Assembly: GCA_002633005.1 (NCBI GenBank)
Contig: NMRA01000347.1
Span: forward strand, 229,031 to 293,030
DNA: 64,000 nt
Origin: Phoronis australis
Lineage: Eukaryota > Phoronida > Phoronidae
Reading direction: 5' to 3'
Of the stretch, positions 1 to 10,743 are shown one piece after another; the stretch's first letter is position 1; each line of letters opens with the position of its first letter. The notes under the pieces were generated by a model. It saw only the letters and a program-made list of their open reading frames with translations, ran no database searches and had not been told where the DNA came from. Both the position numbers and the translations under genes were made by a program.

Positions 1-92
1 ATGCGCATCTACAATCGTGGTTCAGATTGCGCAAATGTCTACAGCCGGACAAAATGTTGGCCCCCCCTTGTGATATCCTAGATCCGCCACTG
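1..92 (+). repeat. 3' end of ~730 bp dispersed element (copy 1)
   Basis: The first 92 bases match the last part of the longer copy at 30488-31216, from the GCGCATCTACAATCGTGG stretch to the terminal GATCCGCCACTG. The rest of this copy lies beyond the left edge. The element has a tRNA-like internal part in its full copies, so it is probably SINE-derived or composite. The identity is seen directly; the class is inferred. Confidence 0.85.
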
Positions 93-1278
93 TTTTGTAT
101 ACATACCTCTGGGCTATCGGTCATCATACTGACGACTGGCTCATCAACGGCTGGTGAAAAGTTGAACAAACGTTGCTCACTAGAACGAACTTTTAAGAGC
201 TATTGGCGGGCCATCACATTTCTCAACTTATATCATCGTTATACCACAGCGATCCTTTCGTCCGCTACGGTGCTGTGCGGACAATTCCATTGGTTAGAAT
301 CTATACACTGCTAGCCAATCCGATCACGCCGATCACCAGTGGGTGTTTATTTATCTAACAGTCCTGCTACCGAAACAACCCTTGGTGATTTACAGGATGT
401 TCAATGGCGTGGAGACATACATGTGTATTTTCTCGTTATTGGAAAGTCAATGCCGACAGTATAAACCTATACACGCGCCAACAAAAGGAGGTCGCCATTA
501 CGTGATTACGTGTCCGAGCGACATTAAGGTGCTGAAAACAGTGCAGTTCAGCACCAGTGATAGCGTAGAGTTGAATCATATTTAAGCCATTTAAATCATG
601 ACAGAGTCGCAGTCTATTTCATTACCAACGTCACTGGCTATAAGTCAGCATTTTGTAATAATGCAAGGCTCTGTTTACGTGTACAAAGCTAAATGAAATA
701 GAGAAGATTACGTCTACTTCGGGTTATGATTCGGAGACGAGCACAGTCGCCGACAGAGGGCAATGTAATGCAAAGAGCTTACTTTTATGTTTTGTTTTTC
801 AGCAATACACTTGCGCATGAACACCTTCATTAGTTATTTAAATTCCTGTCATACTCCCAACTCTACAAACATGCACAAATTTCACAGCAGTGAGAAAAAC
901 AATTATTATTATTGTATGATGTCTAAATATTAAAGCCTAACTTCAACGGAATTTTGTTACTTTAGATGTACAAATGTATTAGGCTAACCAGATAGTCCTA
1001 GCAAAGCCTTAATAAAATAAGAAAACGCCCGTTCAATCACGCAAGTTTAAGCCCGTCAAATGATAAGAGAAGCTGCCTTCTTGTACCATGTTGCGTCACC
1101 GCAAGATCATAGCACAAACAACGAAAGGTTGTATCGCATAGGGGTCTGAATATAACACCATTGCGTGCTGGGGTTATTCGCAGCTGTTTGAATTAAAAGG
1201 TGATTCTCGCGGTGACGCAGACAAAATACGCCTAACAGTTCATTTGTGTTTGGCAAGTTATGGCTCAGAGCGATGCTC
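93..1278. other. No supported gene
   Basis: I see no coding region. Two short open frames (27-314, 343-585) have no recognisable family or splice context. The first begins inside the repeat at the left edge, which argues against it being a gene. Confidence 0.5.
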
Positions 1279-1314
1279 TTAAAGGAGAATGCCACCCAAA
1301 AACAACCTACTTTG

Positions 1315-1577
1315 TATCAATTTAGATGAGGAGGCACTGTGGCCTGGTTGATAAGTGCCCGCTTTCTTTACGCAAGGTCGTGGGTTCGAGTCCCACTAAG
1401 TCACACTGCTAAACCCTTGAGCCAGGTTTCTTGCTCCTCAGCTCGGTTTTAACGATATATTAATAAAGCATAAAAATATTTCCAAATGATCAGTGCAATG
1501 GGCCCACATGCGAGGCTTGGGCACGTTTGGTACAACGTGTATCAGACCGCCTGCAGTTTTTTTCTATCAATTTAGAT
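1315..1577 (+). mobile_element. tRNA-derived SINE with 13-bp target site duplication
   Basis: The insert at 1328-1564 is flanked by perfect copies of TATCAATTTAGAT (1315-1327 and 1565-1577). It starts with a tRNA-like head: a box-A-like TGGCCTGGTTGATAAG and a box-B-like GGTTCGAGTCCC near 1393. It ends in a T-rich tail. The corresponding position in the related TIR element near 36398-36410 has a single, uninterrupted copy of the target, which is an empty site. The sequence therefore shows both the insertion and the pre-insertion state. Confidence 0.9.
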
Positions 1578-2286
1578 CGAGTAGTTTTGCTCGATAACGG
1601 CAGGTTCGATTGCGTTACCTGACACCTGACCGCAGACAGAGTTGTTGAAATTATCCAATGACGTAATTGGTTTCACACGCATTCTGTTCAGCAGTTCACA
1701 ACAAGGTTAGTGGTGTCATCTTCTCGCTTGAATTCATCGCTTAACACCAATAAATCATCAAACTTCGACGTAAAACCCTTAAAAATACACCGAGTTCTTA
1801 TAAAAATGTGATATTTATTTCGCTGTTACGGATTTACTGGTATTTGGACACGCCTACAAAGTTCGGCAGGCCAATTTACCAAGGTCCGTAGTAGGAGTTT
1901 GTGGTCTGTTCGGAGATATATTCGAAGTATTCTCCGTGAAATACAGACAGGAGAACCTAGATCAGTGTTGTTTATACAACACACAAAACGCTCGTTATCC
2001 CGGCTAGTGGCTCGGAGCCCGATCAGACCCGTCGCAGCCGGACTGACACGTTATCCCGGCCAGTGGCTCGGAACCCGCTCAGGCCCGTCGCGGCCGCCGG
2101 GACTGGCACGAACATAAACCAGTTTGATTTGGAAACTTAACTTCCTGACGAAAAGAAAACATTAGTGAGCCAAAGAGATAAATGTGCTCGTAATTGTTTA
2201 TGTGAATTAGTCACGAAACTGAAAATCTACCTGTCGGGGCCGCGAATTCGGGTTCCCTTTCCATAGGGGAAAGGCTGCACAATAAC

Positions 2287-2557
2287 CAGTGGCGGATATA
2301 GAGGGGTCCAAAGGGGCCATAGCTCCCCCCTAAAATTCTTCCAGATTCCATTTGGCACTAGCATTTGCGGGGCTCGTGGGGCGAATGCACAATGCATAGG
2401 CCTTGGATAAACCCTTTTTTCTAGTGATAAAGTCCACAAACCCAAAAATTCGAGACCCCCTACATCGCCACATGAAGCTGCGCGCGCGCTTAAGGCGAAA
2501 TTCTGCTTATTCCTGTGCCCTGGCCCCCCTAACTCAAAATCCTGGATTCGCCCCTGG
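2287..2557 (+). mobile_element. Small TIR element (CAGTGGCGGAT... ATTCGCCCCTG) nested in the TIR element
   Basis: The ends CAGTGGCGGAT and ATTCGCCCCTG are imperfect inverted repeats. The interior has short C- and G-runs (AGGGGTCCAAAGGGGCC, GGCCCCCCTAACTC). The block is absent from the second copy of the host TIR element. Related pieces occur at 53365-53510 (opposite orientation) and 56746-56860. No coding capacity is seen. Confidence 0.7.
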
Positions 2558-3498
2558 TAACTATGATTTGAATAATGTATTTGTACATGTATTTGTAAAT
2601 AAAGGTTCCCCTAACATGTGACAATAGCATATAAAATCGAGTAATTGTTTCACAACAGCTTTCTGTCAGCAAATACTGAATTAGCATGCGCTCACACGGT
2701 GCCCGGTCAGTTACCTTTGTTGCCGGCATCAAAAGCCGGTAACGCAGTCGTTTATTCATTGCTGGCTTCTCAAAACATTTGCACTCACAAGCACTCCAAG
2801 GCATTACAAATTGTATCAAATGAGACAGACTTTGTTTCAGTTTCACATAAGCATTGGTTAGGATCATTTTAGGATGAGAATAATTCATTTTGAAACAGAA
2901 CGCAGAATAATAAACGTCTACCCGGCGCCAATCCCGACTTAGTCAAGAGCTCATCCGACGAAGACTTCACGGGTCGGATCGTTAGGTTTCACAGGCTATC
3001 AGTTCGAACCGGAGTTCACTGATCAAGAAATACACTGTATTAGAGAGGCGCCGTGAACATACATAGGCAACGTAACGTATGGATAGTTCTTTGGTAAGCC
3101 GGAATTCGTCAGTGAAATAAATCACTGTCGACGAAATGCCGACCACACACAAGGAGATGTTTCGGCGGCCTCATATTTGCTATTAACAACGTACCTTTCA
3201 TTCTTCACTACCGCGAGTCACTTCCTAAGCATTTCGGGCTCTCGAGGGAGTCAGAAAAACCATATACCCGCTTTCTTCGCAGCTTCATAGTTTGGACAAG
3301 CGGGAACGATGCACCGCAATATAGCGGCGTTCACACTGCAGACAAACCACTGACGTCGCTGCGTCGCTTCTCACCTTCCTCACAGGTTAACGCGACAGCT
3401 CTCGGCAAGGTGAGGTCGACGGTATAAGAGGCGATGTGAATATCGACCGATCAAGAAAGTAAAAACGACCAATTAAATCGGGTGGCATTCTCCTTTAA

Positions 3499-4754
3499 CA
3501 TACTGTAGAAACCAAATTTACGTGTGTTACCGTTGAAGATATGCTTTAAAACTTATCATTAACAACCGGCTTCATGATGGTGACACTTTTGATAAATTTT
3601 GTCTAGACACAAACTTTATAAACGGTCTTAAAAAGTTTTGTTTTTCTTTAAATAATGTAGGCGTGGGAAAGTAACGCTCCGGTCGATATCAACTCGCTGA
3701 CTTAAAATGCCAACATAAAAATGCGATTTGAATCACCACTTTGGATTGTTATACATGCATGTGTAGGAATTATTCAAATAATTTATAGTTTGGGGTTCGT
3801 CCGGCTAAACTGTTTGGGGCTCAATCAGTTTCATCAACATTTGAGATATGTCCAGTGGAAAGAAATCAACCATGCCGCCATCCAAGCCAAAAACATTGAT
3901 TTGATGAGCTGAGCTTTTACGTAATGACGTTTTTTTTTACTGAAACACCATATGAAACTGAAAAATATCTTTTTTGGGAGTACAACATCAGATTTTCATC
4001 GAAACTTAATATTTCTGAAAATATGGGAATTCGTACAAGTTTTCACTCGCAAAACACGGATTTCCACATGACGGTAACAGAATCTGATGTGCTCAATGGT
4101 ATGGCAGCCCTGAATTTTATGACAACGCTCTCGATTAGCTGTTTTTGAATATATTCTAATTCACTTCGTCGCCTTCCAACAACCGCCAAACAGCATCGCT
4201 TGAGATCTACGTGCAGCTAGGGGATTGTACATGACATTCACATGTATGTGTCATCAGGACATTAACGGGAACCTGCACTGTTACCGACCAGTGAGTCTAA
4301 AATAAGGATGACAAATGAAAGAACGTTGCACAAGAAAAAGACAGGCCAAGCATATAAATTAAATGAACCAACTGGGTCTGAGGACATTGCGGGTGTAAAC
4401 TGGCTGTGTTCAACCAAACACTTAACTTGGCAATGTTAATATTGGATCGAGAAGTTCGCCAATAGTAAAACAACAAGTTACTGATATCAAGAAGTCCGAT
4501 TGATCATTGAGGGTTGCCGTTTCCCGTAGCTTGGCGTTTTCAGTATTCGTTTTGTTTTTGTCCCTCTTAACCCATCTCGGTGTCACGGAGTTGCTCAGCA
4601 GCGACTTTTGTAACATGATCATGATATGTGTGTACAAATAATTCAATCATCAGTAGAGTTTAGAATTAAAATTATTGTGAAAGTAGGATATTCAGGTAGT
4701 ACCTTAGGTAGATGCAGAAGTCGACGTGTTGCATTTCTTTATTTTTGTCGTATT
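3499..4754. other. No supported gene
   Basis: Only short unsupported open frames are present, with no splice-bounded conserved segment that I can recognise. Confidence 0.5.
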
Positions 4755-5195
4755 CAGTGCCCGGTTACATGAAACGGTCCCAAATAGGGACTCAACTACA
4801 TGTAAGTTCCCTAAATCTACTGCGTAATTTTTACTTGTGAAAACATTGATTGTCCTTTTTTCTATTGTTTTAGTTTCCTTACTAAGTCAACTTTTGACTA
4901 CAAATCGCGATTGAACTCTACCTTAGACTGTCAATATTGTCGAAAATATATAGGGATTTTTTTATGCAACACCACCGATTTAACTAAGGCCAAAGTCCCT
5001 ATATGTTTTCAAGAAGTCTGGGCTCAGTTTTTAGTTATGTTATTAGACAATGTCATTAATCAAAAAGGAGCTCATAATACAGATAAAATGATAGAAAAAT
5101 ATTGCACCAGTGAGTCTATAAAGACAAAAATACGCAAAAGACTTAGGGACCTTAGTTGAGTCCTTATTTGGGCTGCTCCATGCAACTGGCCACAG
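4755..5195. mobile_element. CAG-flanked TIR element, short copy (435 bp)
   Basis: The left end TGCCCGGTTACATGAAACGG (from 4758) and the right end CATGCAACTGGCCA (to 5192) are inverted repeats with a few mismatches. CAG lies directly outside both ends (4755-4757, 5193-5195). The same ends and the same CAG flanks occur at 43978-44868. A 3-bp duplication fits PIF/Harbinger-type elements, but no transposase is present, so the superfamily is inference. The short open frame inside (4911-5159) is not supported as a gene. Confidence 0.8.
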
Positions 5196-6584
5196 GGAAC
5201 CAGGTCACGCGGAACTCTTCATTATAATTATTCATTAACCGTGGTGACCTCTTATTTTTGTCGAAGTTAGTTGTGTCGATGGATTTAGTCAAACAAAACT
5301 TTTAAATGAAGTTTTGGTGGCAAAGCCATGTTAAAAGCAAACAGAACGCATGATAATCACCCAAATCTATCACTGATCGCTGTTTGGAGAGTTGCCATGC
5401 TCAAAACTGCGAATTAACAAAGTCATTAACCACTTAAGCTGGAATCATTTTCTTCATGCTTGCCTTATGGTAATTCTGTGACGAAATAGGCCAATGCTGG
5501 TAGATAGGTAAGCACCACTCTCATTGGTTAATGTCTGGAAAATGCGGTTTACAAAGCCAATAGACGGAGAGAATGGTTACATGCAGAAAACATCATTAAT
5601 ACTGCGTACTCCTAATGTAGTAATTTTGCAATAAATCAGCAATCTAGAGATCTGTGGTTCGATTCCCAGTTGGGGTTCCTGATTTTTCTGTGTTCATTTG
5701 ATACAGATGTACACAGTAGTACATGCACATAGTACATGCATGTGGTTCCTCAAAAGTCTCAAATTTAACATTCATGCATGAGGCTAGGTAAATCTTTGAG
5801 TCGAAATTTTTCATATTTCGATTTGCATGCATAGTAAATTAAACATGAATGCCAGAAACGAAGTTAGCTCAGGCCTCTAAACCCTCTCAGTTTTAACCTG
5901 CGCTCACTAACTACATGACGGCGACACCCCGTTGCTCCCAACTTGTTCGATTCTATAGCCCAACAACAAGTTGGGAAATTCAGTAATACACCCGTAGCCA
6001 ATATCTTACACGACTGATTAACTCCATTCTGGCATTGATGGTTGGAGGGCCTGCGCTCTTTTGCTCGATAATTGCTCTAATCTCCGATCAGATCGTATCT
6101 AGCCTGACTGGGCTGGGCTGATAAAAATGAAAGTTAAGTTATAACATATTTGAGCTTAAATCAATAGAGTTTCTGTATTCCTCGTCAAATGCTGATCATG
6201 TTAAATTTTTGAATCACCAAAATTGCCCAGCTACAACAGAATTTAAGACAATCTATTCTGTCCGAATGGATTACCCACGCACTGGGTTTGACTGTGTTCT
6301 AAGTACGCGTTCGGTAATAGCGTGCAACCACCATACGTTTCCTTTGAAGCCTGGGAGATAATTGGCCTGCTGGCTATCATACGGGACAAAAGACTGAGCT
6401 GGGCAGTTAACAAAAAAAGCCAGATGTTATCGCACGTTCAGCGTCCTTCACGTCTGGAAAAGTTACTGAACGACAGAACACTGTAATGAAAGATCCACCA
6501 CCTGTATCAATTGTAGCCTAGACCTCGTGCTTTGTTGAAAACCTGAATAAAGGCATACGGCAACGATTGAGACTCCTGGCGTGC
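5196..6584. other. No supported gene; one SINE-like remnant
   Basis: I see no gene. At about 5641-5690 there is a box-B-like GTGGTTCGATTCCC followed by AGTTGGGG, the usual look of a 5'-truncated tRNA-derived SINE. No convincing box A or target duplication is visible. Confidence 0.4.
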
Positions 6585-6720
6585 GTTCAGTAACGCTAGG
6601 ACATACGCTAGGACCTAGCCAAAATCTAGTCAAAGTCACGTGTACTCATTTGAAATGCACGGCACTGTCTCACGTGATTTCGCAGTCTTGCTTTTTAGTG
6701 AGGTCCTAGGTTTACTGAAC
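6585..6720. mobile_element. MITE family GTTCAGTAACGCTAGGACC, copy A
   Basis: The block starts GTTCAGTAACGCTAGGAC and ends GGTCCTAGGTTTACTGAAC, an inverted repeat. The core contains TCACGTGTACTCATTTGAAATGCACGG, shared with copies near 7.8, 10.6 and 19.3 kb; the copy near 38.95 kb is shortened there. It is about 136 bp with no coding capacity. I see no clear longer target duplication. Confidence 0.85.
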
Positions 6721-7786
6721 TGTAGGCAGGTGATGATTTACTATCAGCGCCATGCAGCGGGGAAACCAAATCCCCCGCATTATTTTTGCTCGTCTCTGCC
6801 GGATGGATTTTACCGAAAAGGTGAACATCAGAAAATGGCGCGCTACCGATTCGATTGTCATTAACGGACAGGAACTAGCAAGGCTTTTGGGCCTGTAGTG
6901 ACTTTTTAAAATAGAATTTGTCATGTCGTGGTTGCAAGATTTTTTCTATTTTTGATAGAGAAAGGAAAAGTTCAGGACTACTTCTGTTTGTTGGCCTAAC
7001 ATTGACCTATTTCTTTCATGCTGCTATTGTCATTTAAACAACAAATTTTTATTTATCTTTTCATCACTATAACACTTTTTACAGACACATTACCGTCGTC
7101 TGCAAACAATGGACACTATATATCAATTAAACCATTATTCACTGTTAAACGTCAGGTTCTACTCTGTACCGTATCCAAGTCATTTAATAGAGGGCAAACG
7201 AGATATTTATTTGACAGCCGTGAAACCATGCGCCACTGTTGTGCTGTGTGCAAGATAAAGCATTTGCATTAATTGATTATAAAACATCGAGTTTACCAGT
7301 TATACCACATTTTATCATTTTATAGTTCACACAAGCTCACCCTATACAGTCAAATGGTTTTTAAGAAGTACACGAAACGGCATTAAAATCTACCCCTACT
7401 TCTTGAAACGTATTCTTTTATCAGTGAACTTCAAACAAAAACGTTGTCCATCGTGCAAGATCCAAGGAAAACCATACTTGACTCAACCAATTATATCGAA
7501 TTTCAAAATAGGCCCACATGTAAAGGGTGTTACAGTCTTCACAAGTAAATAAAGAAAAAAGAACAACAGTTGCGACCAGAAACGAATGACTTATTTTTGA
7601 CATTTTCAGTTTTTCTTCGTTGCTTTCGTTGGTTATGCACACAGTGACATTTTTGCCGGAAACGTGAGATATGCCCAGAAGGTTGTTAGAGAGCTGGAGA
7701 AAAACTTCCAGCAGCCCTGTGGGATAGAGATTGAGTTTAATAATTGTCTTAAGACGACGAAAGTCAAGCCAAAGTCTTACAGTATA
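6721..7786. other. No supported gene
   Basis: Nothing recognisable beyond short open frames. The 136-codon minus-strand frame at 7421-7831 runs into the MITE remnant at 7787 and has no family resemblance. Confidence 0.45.
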
Positions 7787-7870
7787 TGCTCTCATTGAAA
7801 ATATACACCGAGATCTCGCGGAATTTCGCAAGATCTTGCCATTTCTAGCGAGACGCTAGCGTTACTGAAC
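7787..7870. mobile_element. MITE family GTTCAGTAACG, truncated copy E
   Basis: The right half of the family is present: CTCATT(G/T)AAAATA-CAC, CTCGCGGAATTTCGCAAGATCTTGCC, and the terminal AGCGTTACTGAAC. The left terminus is not recognisable. Confidence 0.65.
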
Positions 7871-9070
7871 TCTACCCTAGACTCATATCTCACAGATTTA
7901 TGATGTTGCTAGCATTTTCCCCAACGTTGGTGTGGTTGCACATTAGTGAAGCATTGTCCCTAACGTTGGTGTGGTTGTTTACTGAAGTAGTTTTGTGTGA
8001 GAAGACATCGTCTTCGTGAAAAAGATATGTAATGTAATAGACGAAAACCATTAAGAGGCAGTCCATATAAAAACCAGTAGATTTTCAAAAATCAGTCTAT
8101 ACGTCAAAATTTAAAACAACTTCATTTTTTGTACATGGGTAGGTATCCTAACAAAAACCCAAATGCCAAATTTTGCGCACTCAATGACCCCTAATTTCGC
8201 CGCTGGAGCATGATAACACAAATTGGCACAATTGGGCATATTAGCCGTCTCAAAAATCGCATGTTTTCAGCAACAAAAATGAGTAACATACAAAATAGAT
8301 CAAAAGCTATATTTTGGTGGCTGAAATAACCAACGTATACTGTGCATAATTCTGTGCCATTTATTAAAATCTAACAGTTTTATGCTAGACAGGGGAGATA
8401 ATCCACAGACCACTTTTTGGGGCTAATTTTAGTGGCCATTTTTGTGACCTTCTTACTGCCATAAAACACCTTGTAGCCTTATGTGACGTTTTGAACATAC
8501 AGTTAAAGAGTTAGTCTTGATGACTGAGCAATAAAAAATCTTGCCTCAACTTTGCACTTTAGTGAAAATTGTCTTGCAAAACTGTCTATTTTCATAGTTT
8601 GGAAATGACGAGCAGAGTTTACAAACCATTTGAACAAACTTTTAGGCAAGAAGTCTGCTTTAAATAGTTATAGAAACCAAGTCTAAAGTCTTTCAAATGA
8701 AAACAAGATGTTTTCTGGGTTTATTACGCGGCTAGTATCAAAACTGAACCCGATGACCTTTGCCCACTGAGGAAGTCAGTTGAGGTTTAAAGCTTGAGGA
8801 TTTATAAAAAATGTACGTGTAATCCTCTCGTATTCTTTCATTTCTTTTACATAATCAGGTTAATTTAAACACTCTGTACAACTTTTGAATGGAAATAAAT
8901 GCCTTTAAGATTAAACGAGTAAGAATTGATATTTGTAATGTCTGATTTTGAGAGAAGCAAGTGCATTTTAAAAAGACAAAATGGCGGACGATGTCGATGG
9001 GCCTTCATGTTCCTTTAGAGTTTATTCTTCAAAAAATCACAAAAGCTGTGTGCTTTAGTGAGTCATGTCA
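7871..9070. other. No supported gene; short direct duplication
   Basis: No gene is visible. The word AACGTTGGTGTGGTTG occurs twice near 7923 and 7962, about 40 bp apart, as a local duplication. Confidence 0.45.
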
Positions 9071-10190
9071 AAGACACCACTGAACATTTGAGATACAAGA
9101 AACTACTTCACAAAGCAAGGCCTGTTCCAGAGTACGGACTCGTACTACCCAGAGTCGGTGAATTTCTGACTGAACAGGACCAGTCATGGAAGAGTCAGGT
9201 AATGCTGGATGTTACCACTCTGCTCCTCTCCTCCTGAACGTAGCACCCTTGTCAAATTCTACCGGCATTTCTGTTTCGAGATATGACTTTAGTGAAAGTC
9301 AGAATGGAAAGGATCTCTGTGATCGCAAGATCGCTCCACTCAAACAACATGCAAAGTACTTTGTAGCCGAAAGTAATAATATCATAAACTTTCTGGATTT
9401 GAAAGAAGCACTACTTTCCAGTGGCCGTGTGAAGGGATGTTATGTGTATGCATTTTCAGTCAATGCAACAAAGTCTTTTCCAAAATACTCAGTTCCTGGT
9501 ATAAGGACATTCCCAAATTCCCACTATTCCATCCAAGGAATTCACGTGTGGAAATCATTCCATGTAGATGACGGTAAGTTCTTACAAATACTGAGAAAAT
9601 GGGAAACCTATTTCTCTAAATTACACTAACATCTCTAGACATGGCGGATTTTCAACACCAAGACTTAAGGTTGGAATTGTATCTAGTGAAGAGCCTCAAC
9701 AAAAGTTCCCTTGTACCCAGCAAGGTTACTCGAAATTTTTTGCTACAGACGCAGAACTAGGTCGGCATTTGGATGTGGGTAACCACACTGAACACGTATG
9801 ACCACATCGCACGACAGTCGTCAGAAATGCTTTTAGATGCAAGAACCCGGAGCGTCATTTGAGGCAGCCTCAGAGTACAATGTGGATGAGACGAATGCTG
9901 AAGCAATAGGTTAGGCATTGAAAAAAGGTAAAAGGTCAACAAGATTTTCATCAAAGGTTAAGAACTTTCTGACGAACATATTCGATGAAGGAGAAAGTCA
10001 GGTAAAAACTTTCACCCTCGGAAGTGCCAAAATGCCGGGAGAAAACATTACGCCGAGAACCCACTGTGAAAGTGTAAATTTACCTGTGATGTTAAGTGAA
10101 TCGCAGATTGGTGGATTTTTTCGAGGTTGTCTGCAGCAATGTTTATGACGATGCTATTTCTGCTGAAGATGCTGTTATATTTACTGAATG
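9071..10190 (+). pseudogene. Broken gene of a C2H2-containing, mobile-element-like protein family
   Basis: Pieces of one protein type lie in order on the plus strand but in different frames. 9186-9629 encodes a segment with DFSESQNGKDLCDRKIAPLK, then a VKGCYVY segment and GIHVWKSF. Around 9705-9790 a frame reads FPCTQQGYSKFF followed by GRHLDVGNH, a C2H2-like C-x-H-x-H end. 9919-10148 carries ALKKGKRSTRFSSKV, FLTNIFDEGES and SESQIGGFF. I know this architecture (GKD-CDR motif, C2H2 finger, basic RF segment, final SQI-FF motif) from large multicopy families in invertebrate genomes, which suggests a mobile-element origin. Frame changes and stop codons mean the copy is dead, unless undetected introns explain them. 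An upstream frame at 9085-9198 (YKKLLHKARPVPEYGLVLP) may belong to the same gene. Which element carries it is not known to me. Confidence 0.6.
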
Positions 10191-10630
10191 AAGTGATAAA
10201 TGAGCTCAACGTTTAGCCTAGTTTTGTAGCATACCAGTCAAAGATGTGTGATATATGAAGTCGAGACCGTTACTTCTGTTTACTTCATGTCTGTCATGAA
10301 GTAGTCATTAATAAAATTGTCTTTCGCGAATTATTTTCTATTAACTGTGAATGTGTACCTTTTTATACCACTGATGATCACACTGGCAGAAATATTCAGC
10401 GTTAGGGTGCCCGGTGTGTGTGGGGGGAACACCAGATTTCTGGCGACTGGTGGCGACTAAAATTTGTAGCAACCAGCAGGGACATTACAATATGAACCCA
10501 AAGTTACAATGACTATTGACAAGTTGAAGGATTTTTTGCACTGAACACTAGGGGCCGGGGCATATCCACCTTGGGTGGCTTCCTTTGCCTGTGGCACGAA
10601 CAAGGCAGATAGAAAACAAGGCAGGGGTGA

Positions 10631-10743
10631 GTTCAGTAACACTAGAACCTCTCTAAAATTTATCCAAAACCACGTGTTCTCATTTAAAATACACGGCAAC
10701 ATCTCGCGAAGTCTTGAATTATAGCAAGGTCCTCGTGTTACTG
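10631..10743. mobile_element. MITE family GTTCAGTAACG, copy C
   Basis: It starts GTTCAGTAACACTAGAACC and ends AAGGTCCTCGTGTTACTG. The core CACGTGTTCTCATTTAAAAT and ACACGGCAACATCTCGCG match the other copies. It is slightly shorter and more diverged than copies A and B. Confidence 0.8.

Larger units (their letters stand above)
1279..3498. mobile_element. Non-autonomous TIR DNA element, copy 1 (with two nested insertions)
   Basis: The left end TTAAAGGAGAATGCCACCC and the right end GGGTGGCATTCTCCTTTAA are perfect inverse complements. If the TIR is read as AGGAGAATGCCACCC, both ends are flanked by TTAA, which looks like a 4-bp target duplication. The interior aligns along its length with the copy at 36358-38021. 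Copy 1 is longer because it has gained a SINE (1328-1564) and a second element (2287-2557), both absent from copy 2. No transposase frame is visible, so it is probably non-autonomous. A TTAA target would suit piggyBac-like mobilisation; this is inference. Confidence 0.85.

Noticed and set aside
1328-1410. Possible functional tRNA gene because of box A and box B words
   Set aside because: The segment does not fold into a full cloverleaf by eye and is the head of a SINE with target duplications.
4911-5159. Open frame inside the CAG-flanked TIR element as a transposase fragment
   Set aside because: No transposase motif, and the corresponding interior of the longer copy does not preserve it.
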